From an uncultured Bacteroidia bacterium (lineage in GTDB: Bacteria; Bacteroidota; Bacteroidia; Bacteroidales; Prolixibacteraceae), in the NCBI GenBank assembly GCA_903927965.1, contig CAIYPA010000437.1, positions 42,157 to 106,156 of the forward strand: a stretch of DNA of 64,000 bases. Reading direction: 5' to 3'. A program made the position numbers and the translations under genes. Below the pieces are notes generated by a model, which worked only from the letters and a program-made list of their open reading frames with translations, made no database searches and was not told where the DNA came from. Positions 43,989-53,100 of the stretch are shown here, piece by piece. Each line of letters opens with the position of its first letter. The stretch's first letter is position 1.

Positions 43989-44903
43989 ATGATTTTGTCA
44001 TTATCCCCAGGGAAAGAACCGATGTATAAGGTTGATATTCGCCATAATATGAATATATTACTGCCCGAATTATTTAAAAACAATGGGCCCGATAAAGAAG
44101 ATTACCAGTTAATATTCAGTATTGTTGACCAAATTTCGGCGGATGAAATAGAATCCTTCAGAACTGCGATGCAACCTATACTTAATCCGGGGACAATTAT
44201 TGGATTTTCGTTCACAAAACCTTTTGGTTACAACGGTGATTTCTTTATCATCGAGAAAATCTACCAAAACTATGTTAGTCCCGATCCCCGATATAAAAAA
44301 TGGGATGAATTCTTCCACACCTTTCCAGCCGCAATTGCGGTGGTAAACCGTAAAAAACTGGCAAAAAATATTTTAGCCGATTTGCACTTGCAATCTCCAA
44401 ATAATCAGGGCGAGGTATTGATACTTGGAAGTGGGCCGGTTACAGAAGTCAATGAGTTTATGATAGAGAATCCTGAAAGTAGGCTGAAATTCGACCTGAT
44501 AGACCTTGACAAACGCGCAATTGACTATGCAAAATCCAAAAACCGGAGATTTTTGTCTAAAATGAGTTTTTTCAATTGCAACATCATCCGTTTTAATCCT
44601 GCAAAAACATACGACCTGATTTGGAGTGCGGGCCTTTTCGATTATTTCAAGGACAAACATTTTGTTTACCTGCTCAAAAAATACTACGAATATTTGAATC
44701 CCGGTGGGGAATTGATAATCGGTAATTTTGCTGCCGGGAATCCATCACGAAAAATCATGGAAATATTGGGTGATTGGTTTCTGGTCCATCGCTCAGCGGA
44801 TGAACTGAAAAGTTTCGCGCTTCAGGCAGGAATCCATCCCTCAAAGATTGAGGTTGACCGCGAACCATTGGGAATCAATTTGTTCCTCAGAATTAAAAAA
44901 TGA
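43989..44903 (+). CDS. class I SAM methyltransferase of the GYxGD group (fatty-acid methyl ester synthase-like)
   Basis: 304 residues. The N-terminal helical part contains FTKPFGYNGDFFIIEKIY (GYNGD at 80-84), the hallmark of a methyltransferase group often annotated as 3-hydroxypalmitate methyl ester biosynthesis (PhcB-like). The Rossmann core follows: motif I VLILGSGPVTE (143-153), motif II acidic LIDLDKRAIDYAK, then YDLIWSAGLFDYF and a C-terminal YLNPGGELIIGNFA strand. The acceptor is unknown here: a fatty acid, small molecule or protein are all possible. Last gene of the signalling operon. Downstream are the 44966-45026 palindrome and no clear terminator. Confidence 0.75.
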   Translation: MILSLSPGKEPMYKVDIRHNMNILLPELFKNNGPDKEDYQLIFSIVDQISADEIESFRTAMQPILNPGTIIGFSFTKPFGYNGDFFIIEKIYQNYVSPDPRYKKWDEFFHTFPAAIAVVNRKKLAKNILADLHLQSPNNQGEVLILGSGPVTEVNEFMIENPESRLKFDLIDLDKRAIDYAKSKNRRFLSKMSFFNCNIIRFNPAKTYDLIWSAGLFDYFKDKHFVYLLKKYYEYLNPGGELIIGNFAAGNPSRKIMEILGDWFLVHRSADELKSFALQAGIHPSKIEVDREPLGINLFLRIKK

Positions 44904-44965
44904 ATTCGGGACCACAAGTTTGGGGTTTTACTTGACGACGAATTCACGAAAGTGAGAAATAGTTA

Positions 44966-45026
44966 TGACCACGAATTCACGAATTATTGACAAAAAATAT
45001 TTTAGAAATTCGTGAATTCGTGGTCA
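44966..45026. repeat. 61-bp palindromic element A
   Basis: Ends TGACCACGAATTCACGAATT and AAATTCGTGAATTCGTGGTCA are near-perfect reverse complements around a 20-base AT-rich loop. A partial unit (GACGACGAATTCACGAAA) sits just upstream at about 44934-44951, and degenerate right-half pieces lie at about 45051-45108. Confidence 0.8.
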
Positions 45027-45112
45027 GTTTCTTTTATCCTTGAATTCGGTGACAATTTCCTTTATCTTTAAATTCGTGGAAAAAAATTCCTCATCATTTG
45101 TGGTCTTTTTCT

Positions 45113-45487
45113 TTAAAAAACGACCCTTTTGTAAATAAGGGACTTTTCTCCAAAATTGACCAATAATCCCAATCTATAATCAGCTACACATAAATAGTTC
45201 ATTGTCAGACCGAGATGTTCGTCAGTGAGTTCTTTAATGGCTTTGGCTTCGAGGAGGATTTTGTTGTAAAGGGTAAAGTCAGCAAAAAACTTATGGGGTA
45301 GTATCACCTCCTTGTAGCGAACTGCAAATTCCTTTTCGCGGAAATACGGAATACCCGCTTTTTTAAATTCATATTCCAAGGCATCCTTATACACAATTTC
45401 CGAAAATCCTTTACCGAGGTAATTGTGTACCTCCATACATAAACCAATAATTTCATACGATTCCTCTTTGTAGATTATTTCAGTCAT
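45113..45487 (-). CDS. GxxExxY family protein
   Basis: 124 residues, complete. The family motif GFSEIVY (G27, E30, Y33) sits after YLGKG, and FADFTLYNKILLEAKAIKEL resembles the D-(D/E)xK strand of the restriction-nuclease fold (Asp 70-region, Glu and Lys in EAK). The family is widespread in Bacteroidetes and environmental genomes, often in many copies, with no proven function; a nuclease or nucleic-acid role is inference. The gene is bracketed by palindromes A and B, which suggests it travels with them or sits in a repeat-rich landing site. Confidence 0.82.
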   Translation of the reverse strand: MTEIIYKEESYEIIGLCMEVHNYLGKGFSEIVYKDALEYEFKKAGIPYFREKEFAVRYKEVILPHKFFADFTLYNKILLEAKAIKELTDEHLGLTMNYLCVADYRLGLLVNFGEKSLIYKRVVF

Positions 45488-45527
45488 TGCTAAAAGTTTT
45501 ATTGAGGGTTAAACATGAAATCAGTAA

Positions 45528-45591
45528 TGACCACTAATTTACGAATTTTTTCCGTATTTATTTGGATTGCAAATTCGTTAATTTGTGGTCA
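45528..45591. repeat. 64-bp palindromic element B
   Basis: TGACCACTAATTTACGAATTT (45528-45548) and its near reverse complement ending at 45591 differ by two bases. Lies about 40 bp upstream of the GxxExxY start. Confidence 0.8.
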
Positions 45592-45728
45592 GATAAAAAA
45601 AATTATCTAATGTTTACGTCAATTGGCAGAATAGCAAATGAAGGGTATATGGAATATGTACAGAGGTTAAGAAAACAAATCAATTGAATGGATTCCTCAA
45701 ATAAGAGAATTGCATTTTAAACATTACC

Positions 45729-45791
45729 TGACCACGAATTCACGAATATTTTTTGACTTCTTTTTGTTCATAATTTGTTAATTCGTGGTCA
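45729..45791. repeat. 63-bp palindromic element C
   Basis: Begins TGACCACGAATTCACGAAT and ends with TTAATTCGTGGTCA. It is the third copy, in the 323-bp gap between the GxxExxY gene and the NmrA-type gene, 20 bp after the latter's stop codon. The rest of the gap (about 45592-45728) shows no gene. Confidence 0.8.
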
Positions 45792-45810
45792 GCACTAAGA
45801 CAAACAGATT

Positions 45811-46734
45811 TCATTTTTTGGATCGGTATAATTTTCTCTTTTTTGGGGATTCGATTTTTGGATCTGTTTTTATCCAGCAATCGCGGTAATCATGAATAAA
45901 ATCGGTGATATTTCGGGGCCCATGGCCGGTTATGTTCTGAAAGACATCGTTCACATAATTCATTTTGCCACTTCTTGCCGCATTGTAAAGCAAGGAAAGG
46001 GTAAGCACATAAAGCATCTGCTTTTTATCGAGCAACTTTTGCCGTACAAATTTGATTGCAGAAGGGCGGGTATATTTAATTTCGCGTCCCAGTTCGTTTG
46101 AAAAAATCCGGGCAATCTGATAGAAGTCCATCGCTTCAGGTCCTGTAATCTCATAGGCCTGGTGTTCGTGTCCAGGATTCATCAATATCGTAACGATCGC
46201 CTCCGCTACATCCCTGACATCAATATAATTGACAAGTCCTATCCCACCAGGAATATTTATCTTGTCATGTTCCTGAATATCATGACGATGTAAAGTGGAA
46301 AGATTTTGCATATAAAGGGAAGGCCGAAGGATTGTAGTCGGGATGTTCAGTTTTTTGATGTGATTTTCTGTCCTATGGTTGGCAAAAATCCGGTTCCTTT
46401 CCGCACCGACGATCGAAATAAAAACCAGTTGCTTAACGCCAGCCTTTTCTGCCTTGGCAAGAAATGGGAAAATATACCTTGTAACATCGGTCACCTGATT
46501 GGGCCTTATCAGTACAATTTTTGAAACCCCTTCAAGAGCAGCGTCATAAGTAGATGGTTCATCGAACTCAAAATGGCAGAAATTACAATTTTCAACCCCT
46601 TCGATCTTTCTGGCCCGCTCAATGTCGCGGACAGCAGCTACAACCTCAATACCGGGATACTTTTTACTTTCCAGCAACTTCAAAGTGGTCAAACCAACAT
46701 TCCCGGTAGCACCAGTAATTAAAATTTTATCCAT
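45811..46734 (-). CDS. NmrA-type NAD(P)-binding oxidoreductase (atypical SDR)
   Basis: 307 residues from the second ATG (MDKILITGATGNVGLTTLKL); the first adds only Met-Phe. The Rossmann glycine motif GATGNVG is at 8-14, followed by VVAAVRDIERA (Arg choosing NADPH), VFISIVGAERN and TTILRPSLYMQNL; the active-site Tyr of classical SDRs is absent, as usual for NmrA/TMR-like members. ITGPEAMDFYQIARIFSNEL is the conserved substrate-side segment. Members reduce quinones or small aldehydes or act as redox sensors; substrate unknown. A basic tail (KKRKLYRSKK) ends the protein. Single gene with its own -7 element. Confidence 0.85.
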   Translation of the reverse strand: MDKILITGATGNVGLTTLKLLESKKYPGIEVVAAVRDIERARKIEGVENCNFCHFEFDEPSTYDAALEGVSKIVLIRPNQVTDVTRYIFPFLAKAEKAGVKQLVFISIVGAERNRIFANHRTENHIKKLNIPTTILRPSLYMQNLSTLHRHDIQEHDKINIPGGIGLVNYIDVRDVAEAIVTILMNPGHEHQAYEITGPEAMDFYQIARIFSNELGREIKYTRPSAIKFVRQKLLDKKQMLYVLTLSLLYNAARSGKMNYVNDVFQNITGHGPRNITDFIHDYRDCWIKTDPKIESPKKRKLYRSKK

Positions 46735-46788
46735 AAACATGCAAAAATCAGTAAAGGAATACAGTTGAATATCTGAAATTCAGCGGTG

Positions 46789-46796
46789 CAAAAATA
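46789..46796 (-). promoter_or_regulatory. candidate -7 element for the NmrA-type gene
   Basis: Minus strand reads TATTTTTG, an exact TAnnTTTG, with a leader of about 45 nt. Confidence 0.45.
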
Positions 46797-46897
46797 ACCC
46801 TTTTCGATTAAACTTGTTCCTTATATTTAGGGTTCAATCAATTTTATCAAGAATTAATTCTATATACAGCCATTATTCGTAATGATTAAAATCTCAA

Positions 46898-46905
46898 TAT
46901 CTTTG
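46898..46905 (+). promoter_or_regulatory. candidate -7 element for the outer-membrane protein gene
   Basis: TATCTTTG, an exact TAnnTTTG, with transcription from near 46912 and a leader of about 48 nt. Confidence 0.45.
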
Positions 46906-46960
46906 GACTGACAATTATTTCCTGATTTCAATCAAGATTAATTAAAATGAGCAATCTACC

Positions 46961-47719
46961 ATGAAAATATTATTTGCAATCACACTTTCCTTTTTTTTTG
47001 TGATCCCCCTCCAGGGCCAGAAAAAAACCATGAAACATTTGTATGGAGACAAGGGAAAAGATATCAGTCCAATGCTAAGTCCGACTACGCAATTAACCGA
47101 GTTGGTAAATAAGTTGAACTTGGTGGCTGGAATAAAGGCTGGGGTAATCCTGAATAAGAATATGACATTCGGAGGTTTGTACAATTTTACAATTAAGGAC
47201 CAACAAATTCCCAAATTGAAAGGCAACGGCTCAATGGGAATGAAATGGGGTGGCTTTTTATTTGAATATACACTTTGGCCGCTTCAAGATGTTCACCTGA
47301 CTTTGCCATTTTCAGCTGGAATCGGGCAATTGAACCTGACGGACACAATCAGTGTACCAGGTCAAAGAACAACAGAAAGCCCCTCATTCATTTTCGCGGA
47401 ACCTGGACTCGCACTGGAATTCAATATCTGGAAATATGCTAAACTTGATATTGGTGGAGGGTACCGTTATACCAACAATGCCACCGATCTTTTTAAAGCT
47501 TACGACCTTAGTGGATTCTCTTTTAATGCTTCCCTCAAATTTGGTTTGTTTAATTATGAAGAGACAATAAGGGAGAGGGAAAGGATGAAAGTACTCAAGG
47601 AACTCAGGAACAAACAAAAGATGGAATTGCGCAATGAAAAGTTAATTCAGGAACGAAACGACAAGCTAACTGAAAAGATATATGGTTCAAAGAAAAAGAA
47701 GACCAGAAAACGAAAGTAG
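46961..47719 (+). CDS. predicted outer-membrane beta-barrel protein with charged C-terminal tail
   Basis: 252 residues. Signal peptide about 1-20 (MKILFAITLSFFFVIPLQGQ). Residues 45-205 alternate hydrophobic and polar in strand-like fashion with barrel-type glycine/aromatic turns (GMKWGGFLFEYTLWP, LDIGGGYRYTNNATD, FSFNASLKFGLFNYEE), so an eight-strand OmpW/porin-like barrel is probable. The last 45 residues are an extreme Lys/Arg/Glu coiled coil (RERERMKVLKELRNKQKMEL ... KKKKTRKRK), unusual for a barrel protein and probably periplasmic. Family not recognised; function unknown. Confidence 0.6.
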   Translation: MKILFAITLSFFFVIPLQGQKKTMKHLYGDKGKDISPMLSPTTQLTELVNKLNLVAGIKAGVILNKNMTFGGLYNFTIKDQQIPKLKGNGSMGMKWGGFLFEYTLWPLQDVHLTLPFSAGIGQLNLTDTISVPGQRTTESPSFIFAEPGLALEFNIWKYAKLDIGGGYRYTNNATDLFKAYDLSGFSFNASLKFGLFNYEETIRERERMKVLKELRNKQKMELRNEKLIQERNDKLTEKIYGSKKKKTRKRK

Positions 47720-47729
47720 GTTAACTTTA

Positions 47730-47760
47730 CGACTGGCAATTGGCTGCTGGCTGCTGGCAA
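47730..47760. repeat. GGCTGCTGGCTGCTGGCA repeat, single arm
   Basis: About 30 bp of CTGGC words (CGACTGGCAATTGGCTGCTG...) of the same type as the arms at 32592-32623/32748-32779, with a shorter relative at about 25940-25962. No partner arm is seen here. The 3' end of the barrel protein gene is 10 bp away. Confidence 0.5.
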
Positions 47761-47812
47761 ATTCTACTTCAAGATAAAATTTCAATAATAATTTTATCTT
47801 TACAAAAAAAAG

Positions 47813-49450
47813 ATGAAAAAACTAGTTAATCTTTCAATCCTCATTTTAGCAGGATTCATTGTTGTTTACTTTTCATTTCCGGTAATCGCTTATGGTTTTA
47901 CAGGCTTCCCGGTTCTTCTATTGGCCTTGCTGTCGCTATGGATATTGATGAACAATCCGATAACAAACCAATCAAGTCCGGCACAATTAGTTTTTCAGGT
48001 AAAAAAGAGAGATTTCAGGATTCCGCTGGGTATCATGGCAGTACTTCTGTTGTATATCACAATTGTTCCGATGGTCACATCATCGGCATTAATCAGGACC
48101 AATGATTACAGGAACCTGATCGGAACTGTTGAAACAGGTGAAAACCTTTCGGTCCATATGGCTCCTATATCCATCGAAAAAATCAGGGTGGTCGATCAAT
48201 CGTTAGCCAACCTTCTTGGAGATAAAGTTTTAGGCGCTCAACCCGCATTAGGTAGCCAGGTACGTTTGGGCACTTTTACCATTCAGAAAGTACGCAACGA
48301 ACTTTACTGGGTGGCACCACTTTTACATTCCGGATTTTTTATGTGGCAGAAAAATAGTGCGGGGACAAATGGTTATGTAATCGTGAATGCCACAAATGAA
48401 AGGGATGTAAAACTGGTACAGGAAGTGAACAACCATAAAGTATTGGTTAAGTATCAGTCTGAAGGCTATTTGTTTGACAATCTTGAGCGGTATCTCTATT
48501 TTAAAGGATATTTCAATACCGGATTGACCGATTATACTTTTGAGATTGATGATGAAGGAAACCCATATTGGGTGGTCACTAAGTACAAGAAAAGCGTGGG
48601 TTTTTATGGTGATGATGCAGTTGGTGTGATAGTGGTCAATACGGAAACCGGAGAAACCAAAGATTATTCCATTGCCGATGCCCCTGCTTGGGTTGATCGG
48701 ATCCAACCTGAACAATTTGTTGAAGATCAATTAAATGACTGGGGTAAATATGTGAAGGGATTCTGGAATTTCTCGAATGAGAACAAACTGCAAATCACCG
48801 AAAAAGTTTCCTTGGTTTATGGGGAGGACAACAAATCGTATTGGTACACGGGTTTGACCTCTGTGGGTGCGGATGAAGCTACAGTAGGCTTCGTTTTGGT
48901 CGATACACGCACCAAAAAAGCGGTTTGGTACAAACAGAGCGGAGCCACCGAATTTGCCGCTAGGAATTCAGCGATTGGCAAAATCCAGGAGAAACGGTAT
49001 TCGGCCTCATCGCCAATTCCTTACAATATCAATGGCATCCCAACCTACGTGATGACATTGAAAGATGACGGCGGACTGGTCAAAATGTTTGCAATGGTGG
49101 CAATTGAGGATTATACAATAGTTGGTGTTGGAAATACTTTACGGGAGACGCTCATGGCCTATAAGAATGCCTTTAACATGACAGGCAACAAGTTGAATGC
49201 CAAAAATTCAGCCCAAAAAATATCTGTAAGTTCGGTGGTAACAAGGATAAACAGTGATGTAAAAAACGGGAACAGCTTTTATTATTTTACGATTAAAGAC
49301 CATGGGAATATTTTCATCGGTTCGTCGCAGATTTCGAATGAGCTTCCGGTTTCAAGTGTAGGCGATAGCATTGAAATCAGTTTCGATGCTGATACACAAG
49401 GGATCATCGATATTTCAACATTTAACAATCGTACCTTGCAGAATAAATAG
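47813..49450 (+). CDS. large membrane-anchored protein, PepSY-like regions
   Basis: 545 residues. Three hydrophobic segments in the first 95 residues (SILILAGFIVVYFSFPVIA, FPVLLLALLSLWILM, IPLGIMAVLLLYITIVPM) anchor a large extracytoplasmic region. Within it two similar stretches, NPYWVVTKYKKSVGFYGDDA/GVIVVNTETGETKDYS and KSYWYTGLTSV/VGFVLVDTRTKKAVWYK, have the strand-turn pattern of PepSY domains (protease-inhibitor-like). The C-terminal 90 residues include a beta-rich OB-like segment (TRINSDVKNGNSFYYFTIKD). I do not recognise the full family. A TATCTTTA element (one mismatch) lies 11 bp upstream. Confidence 0.6.
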   Translation: MKKLVNLSILILAGFIVVYFSFPVIAYGFTGFPVLLLALLSLWILMNNPITNQSSPAQLVFQVKKRDFRIPLGIMAVLLLYITIVPMVTSSALIRTNDYRNLIGTVETGENLSVHMAPISIEKIRVVDQSLANLLGDKVLGAQPALGSQVRLGTFTIQKVRNELYWVAPLLHSGFFMWQKNSAGTNGYVIVNATNERDVKLVQEVNNHKVLVKYQSEGYLFDNLERYLYFKGYFNTGLTDYTFEIDDEGNPYWVVTKYKKSVGFYGDDAVGVIVVNTETGETKDYSIADAPAWVDRIQPEQFVEDQLNDWGKYVKGFWNFSNENKLQITEKVSLVYGEDNKSYWYTGLTSVGADEATVGFVLVDTRTKKAVWYKQSGATEFAARNSAIGKIQEKRYSASSPIPYNINGIPTYVMTLKDDGGLVKMFAMVAIEDYTIVGVGNTLRETLMAYKNAFNMTGNKLNAKNSAQKISVSSVVTRINSDVKNGNSFYYFTIKDHGNIFIGSSQISNELPVSSVGDSIEISFDADTQGIIDISTFNNRTLQNK

Positions 49451-49511
49451 GTTGTCAGGAAGGACCTTTTCATTTTTATTTAGCTTGGATATGGAATTTA
49501 TCATTTTTTTT

Positions 49512-49519
49512 TACCTTTG
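49512..49519 (+). promoter_or_regulatory. candidate -7 element for the DUF1097 gene
   Basis: TACCTTTG, an exact TAnnTTTG, with a leader of about 43 nt. TTG at 49485-49487 could be a poorly spaced -33 element. Confidence 0.5.
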
Positions 49520-49568
49520 CTTCCAAACTATCATTAATTAAAGGTTTTCACCCCTAATTTCAAATTTT

Positions 49569-50096
49569 ATGGATTTCAAAAAATTTATCGTTATTCCAGT
49601 GTTTATCGCAGTTCTGGCCTCTGCATTTATTGTTTTGGACCAACTGATCAGCCCTATTATGCCAATCGCTGATAATAAAGGATTTGGATGGGTAACTTTT
49701 CAGGCTTGGGCCATGTATTTCCTTGCCGGATGTACCGTTAAAGGTGGGGTCCGTACCTTTTTGGGTTATGTACTGGGACTTCTTTCTGCTATTATTATTA
49801 TCAATCTTGCCGGTGCATTGAGTTCTACGGGTTTCTGGATGGTACCTATCGCGGTATTGATAATGGTAATTCCAATGTGTTCAATGGAAAGGGCCAATTC
49901 CTACATCGATTTTGTTCCTGCCATTTTCGTTTCTTCTGCAGTATTGTTTGCTTTTACACAGATTTATCCGGGCACAACTTTGGTCAATTCGTCAATTACG
50001 ATCCTAGTTTACTGTGCAATCGGTATGATTTTGGGTTACATCACCATTTACCTAAGGTCTGCCTATGAGAAAATGGTAGCAAAACCATCAAAATAG
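49569..50096 (+). CDS. DUF1097 family inner-membrane protein
   Basis: 175 residues with five to six spans (FIVIPVFIAVLASAFIVLD, FGWVTFQAWAMYFLAGC, TFLGYVLGLLSAIIIINLAG, WMVPIAVLIMVIPMCSM, FVPAIFVSSAVLFAF, ITILVYCAIGMILGYITIYL). The pattern, including FGWVTFQAWAMYFLAGCT, matches DUF1097/YcdZ-like proteins, which have no proven function. Ends before a strong terminator at 50115-50151; single gene with its own promoter element. Confidence 0.8.
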   Translation: MDFKKFIVIPVFIAVLASAFIVLDQLISPIMPIADNKGFGWVTFQAWAMYFLAGCTVKGGVRTFLGYVLGLLSAIIIINLAGALSSTGFWMVPIAVLIMVIPMCSMERANSYIDFVPAIFVSSAVLFAFTQIYPGTTLVNSSITILVYCAIGMILGYITIYLRSAYEKMVAKPSK

Positions 50097-50114
50097 GAAT
50101 AAGAACTTATATTA

Positions 50115-50151
50115 AAAAGCCACCACGGAGTTGATCTTCCTGGTGGCTTTT
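50115..50151. terminator. bidirectional intrinsic terminator
   Basis: Arms AAAAGCCACCA (50115-50125) and TGGTGGCTTTT (50141-50151), 11 bp perfect, with further pairing in the CGGAG/CTTCC interior. It lies between the convergent DUF1097 gene and the kinase gene that ends at 50177. Confidence 0.85.
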
Positions 50152-50176
50152 AAAATTATGGGTATTGATTTCTGAA

Positions 50177-53100
50177 CTATAAATTGTCGCTTTGGTGCCC
50201 ACCAACTTCCACAGGAACGGTCAATAAAAAAGTACTTCCAATGCCCGGTTCAGAAATCACATGAAGTTCACCTTTTAATATATTGGCTATCTTTTTTGAG
50301 ATGGCCAATCCAATACCAATCCCTCCATACGCTTTGGTTGTTGTATCATCACCCTGTCTGAAGAAATCGAAAATGATCCCTTGTTTCTCTTTAGGTATTC
50401 CGATACCCGTATCTTTGATATAAAATGTCAGGTTTGAATTACCCTCCATTTTAAAACCAAACTCAATAGTCCCTTCATGGGTAAACTTAACAGCGTTTTT
50501 GAAAAGGTTGTTCAATACCTTATTGATTTTATTCTTGTCGGTAGTTACCATTGTTGAAAGCCATTGTGTATCAGGTTTAAATACAAGCTTTATTTGATCA
50601 TTCTTGTCAGAAGCGGATAAAAGGCTGTCGAGCGATACCTTATTCTCGATAAATAGTTCCATTAAACTAAAGGTCTGATATCGCAACCTGATATTCTCCT
50701 GTTCGACCAAGGCAAGGTCAAACACGTCCTCAACGTAGGAAAGAAGGCTTTTGCCGCTCAACTGAATAGTCTCCGCAAAAGAGGCATTTTCCTCCGGGGC
50801 AACACCCGACATGATCAATTCACTAAAACCCAAAATGTGATTGAGCGGAGTGCGAAGCTCATGGTTCATCATTGCCAAAAATGCGGTTTTAAGCCGATTG
50901 CTTTCTTCTGCCTTTTCCTTCATTGCAATAAGCTGTATTTCAGCCTGTTTCCGTTCCATCATCTCAATTTTCAGTTCTGTTATCAACTTTTCGAGGAATT
51001 TCTTTTGACGGATCAACCTTCTCGAATAGCCATAAGTAACCAGAGAAGTAAAAACAAGGAACAAAATCACATAAATTGTAAACGCCCACCATTCGCGGTA
51101 CCATGGGGGCAGGACAACGAATGTAAATTCACATACATTTCCTTCTGCACCATAAACATTTATTGCCTTAACCTTCAAATTGTAATGACCTTCCGGCAGG
51201 TTGGTAAAAACAGCTTTGCCCTCTTTCGACCAGGGGCTCCAATCTTTATCAAAACCGTCAAGCTTATATCTGAATAAAGTAGCTTCCGGTTCTTCATAAA
51301 ATAGCCCTGCAAACTGAAAAGTTACTGAATTGTATTTATAATCCAAAGTGGGCTTGAAAGATGATGGTTGACTGATCGCAATGGTTTTTAAAGAATCGGT
51401 TTGATTGTAAAAAGTACCACCGAATATTGTGGAATCCTTACCTGCTGTTACTTTTCTGATGATCAGGTTGAATTTCTTTTTGAAGTCCCTGGAAATTTTT
51501 GTGTTGTAAAAAAGATAAGCAGCATCTGTACAAAAACTAATGTTCTTGTCACTTCCAACACTTGCAAGGTAGATCTGATATGAATCCTTTAACCTTTTAA
51601 AACCGCAGGAATCATATTTGGCACCATTTCCATCTGTTGTTGCAATGTAAATGGAAGCACCCTTCAGCAAATACTTGTTTTCCTCAATTTTTAAGACCTG
51701 GCCAATACTTCCATCTATTGATTTTCCAAATAAAGGTTTTTTCTTCAATTGAATCATTGAATCGGGGGCATCTTCGACATCAGAAAATTCAGGTTGATAG
51801 ATTCCTTTATCCGATGCAACCATTAGTTCATCATTCATGTTGAAGGCTTGAGGTTCAAGTAAACTTTCCAATCCATTGCGTTTCCCCAAAAGTGTAATTT
51901 TATAATTCCTGATGTTGTCATCTGGAAAGCGCACAAAATAAAGACCTTCGTAACCTGTTGTAATCCAAAGATTTCCATCCTTGTCAGAGGTAATCTTCTT
52001 AATTTTTTCCTTTACCTCCGGGAAAACGAAATTTTCAAGGACTTCGATCTCCTTAAAATTTGTACTGTGGTTTATTTTGAAGTACTCCAATTGCCCATTC
52101 ATCCCAATAAAAAGCACATCCGGAAATTTCCTGCTCGTACCTATACAATAGGCACCAAAGTTGGTACGAGGTTTAGAAATCATTCTTGCAATCGTATCTT
52201 TTAAAACCCAAAGTCCTGAATTACCAACACTAAATATATGGCTATTGTACAATTGTAAGTCCCAACAACTTCCATTATAATTATTGATTTTACAGAATTT
52301 CTGATTGTCACCCTGAGGATTGATCTTAAAATCAGGAAGATAGAAAACCCCTTGAAAATTGCCAATGTATCTTCTGTTGTTGTGCTTAAGAGTTGCAATG
52401 ACATATTCGTTCACATTTTGCCGGGAATCGAACTTTAGTACCGGAAAGTTAATGTCAGTTTTTGCAATCCCTTTTGACATTCCAGCCCAAAGATTTTTAG
52501 TATTGTCGAGGTACAAGGTGTAAACCTGTCCGGCGAACAAGCCCCGCTCCTGATTTATGATCTGAACAATGTCACCATTGTTTGACAAAATAACAATTCC
52601 ACCAGTTTTTGTAGCCACAGCGAATTTCTCATTATCGATTCTGGTCAAAAAATAAACCTGATGGGCTTTAAAATAATCGGAGGCGGGCGTTTCGAATTTC
52701 TCACACCTGGAAGTGTTCAAATCATACAGACACCATAAACCCGTAACATCGGATAACAATAGTTTGTTATCCGGAAATGAAATGCCAGTTGAATAGTTAT
52801 CAAGGTTTTTTAATTGGACCATCGAAGTGTCATTGAGCAGGCAAATCCCTTTTGTCCGATGTGTCAGGTAAATTTTACCATTGGCCTCAAAACCGCCAAA
52901 CGATCTTAAATTGACATTCGTTACTGTAATTTTGTTATTGCTGAATTTGAAAATAGACTTTAACGAAATAAAATAAACTCCTTTTAAAGTCACAAAAATT
53001 TTGTGAATTTCGAGAAATTTGCGCTCCTTTTCAGGTAATCGCTGCGATAACGACTTGTATTGTAGCTTACCTGCCTGATTTGGTTCAAGATATCCGAATT

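Noticed and set aside
44934..45110. Further GAATTC-rich pieces around element A as full palindromes
   Set aside because: Only half-units without a complementary partner; recorded as degenerate fragments.
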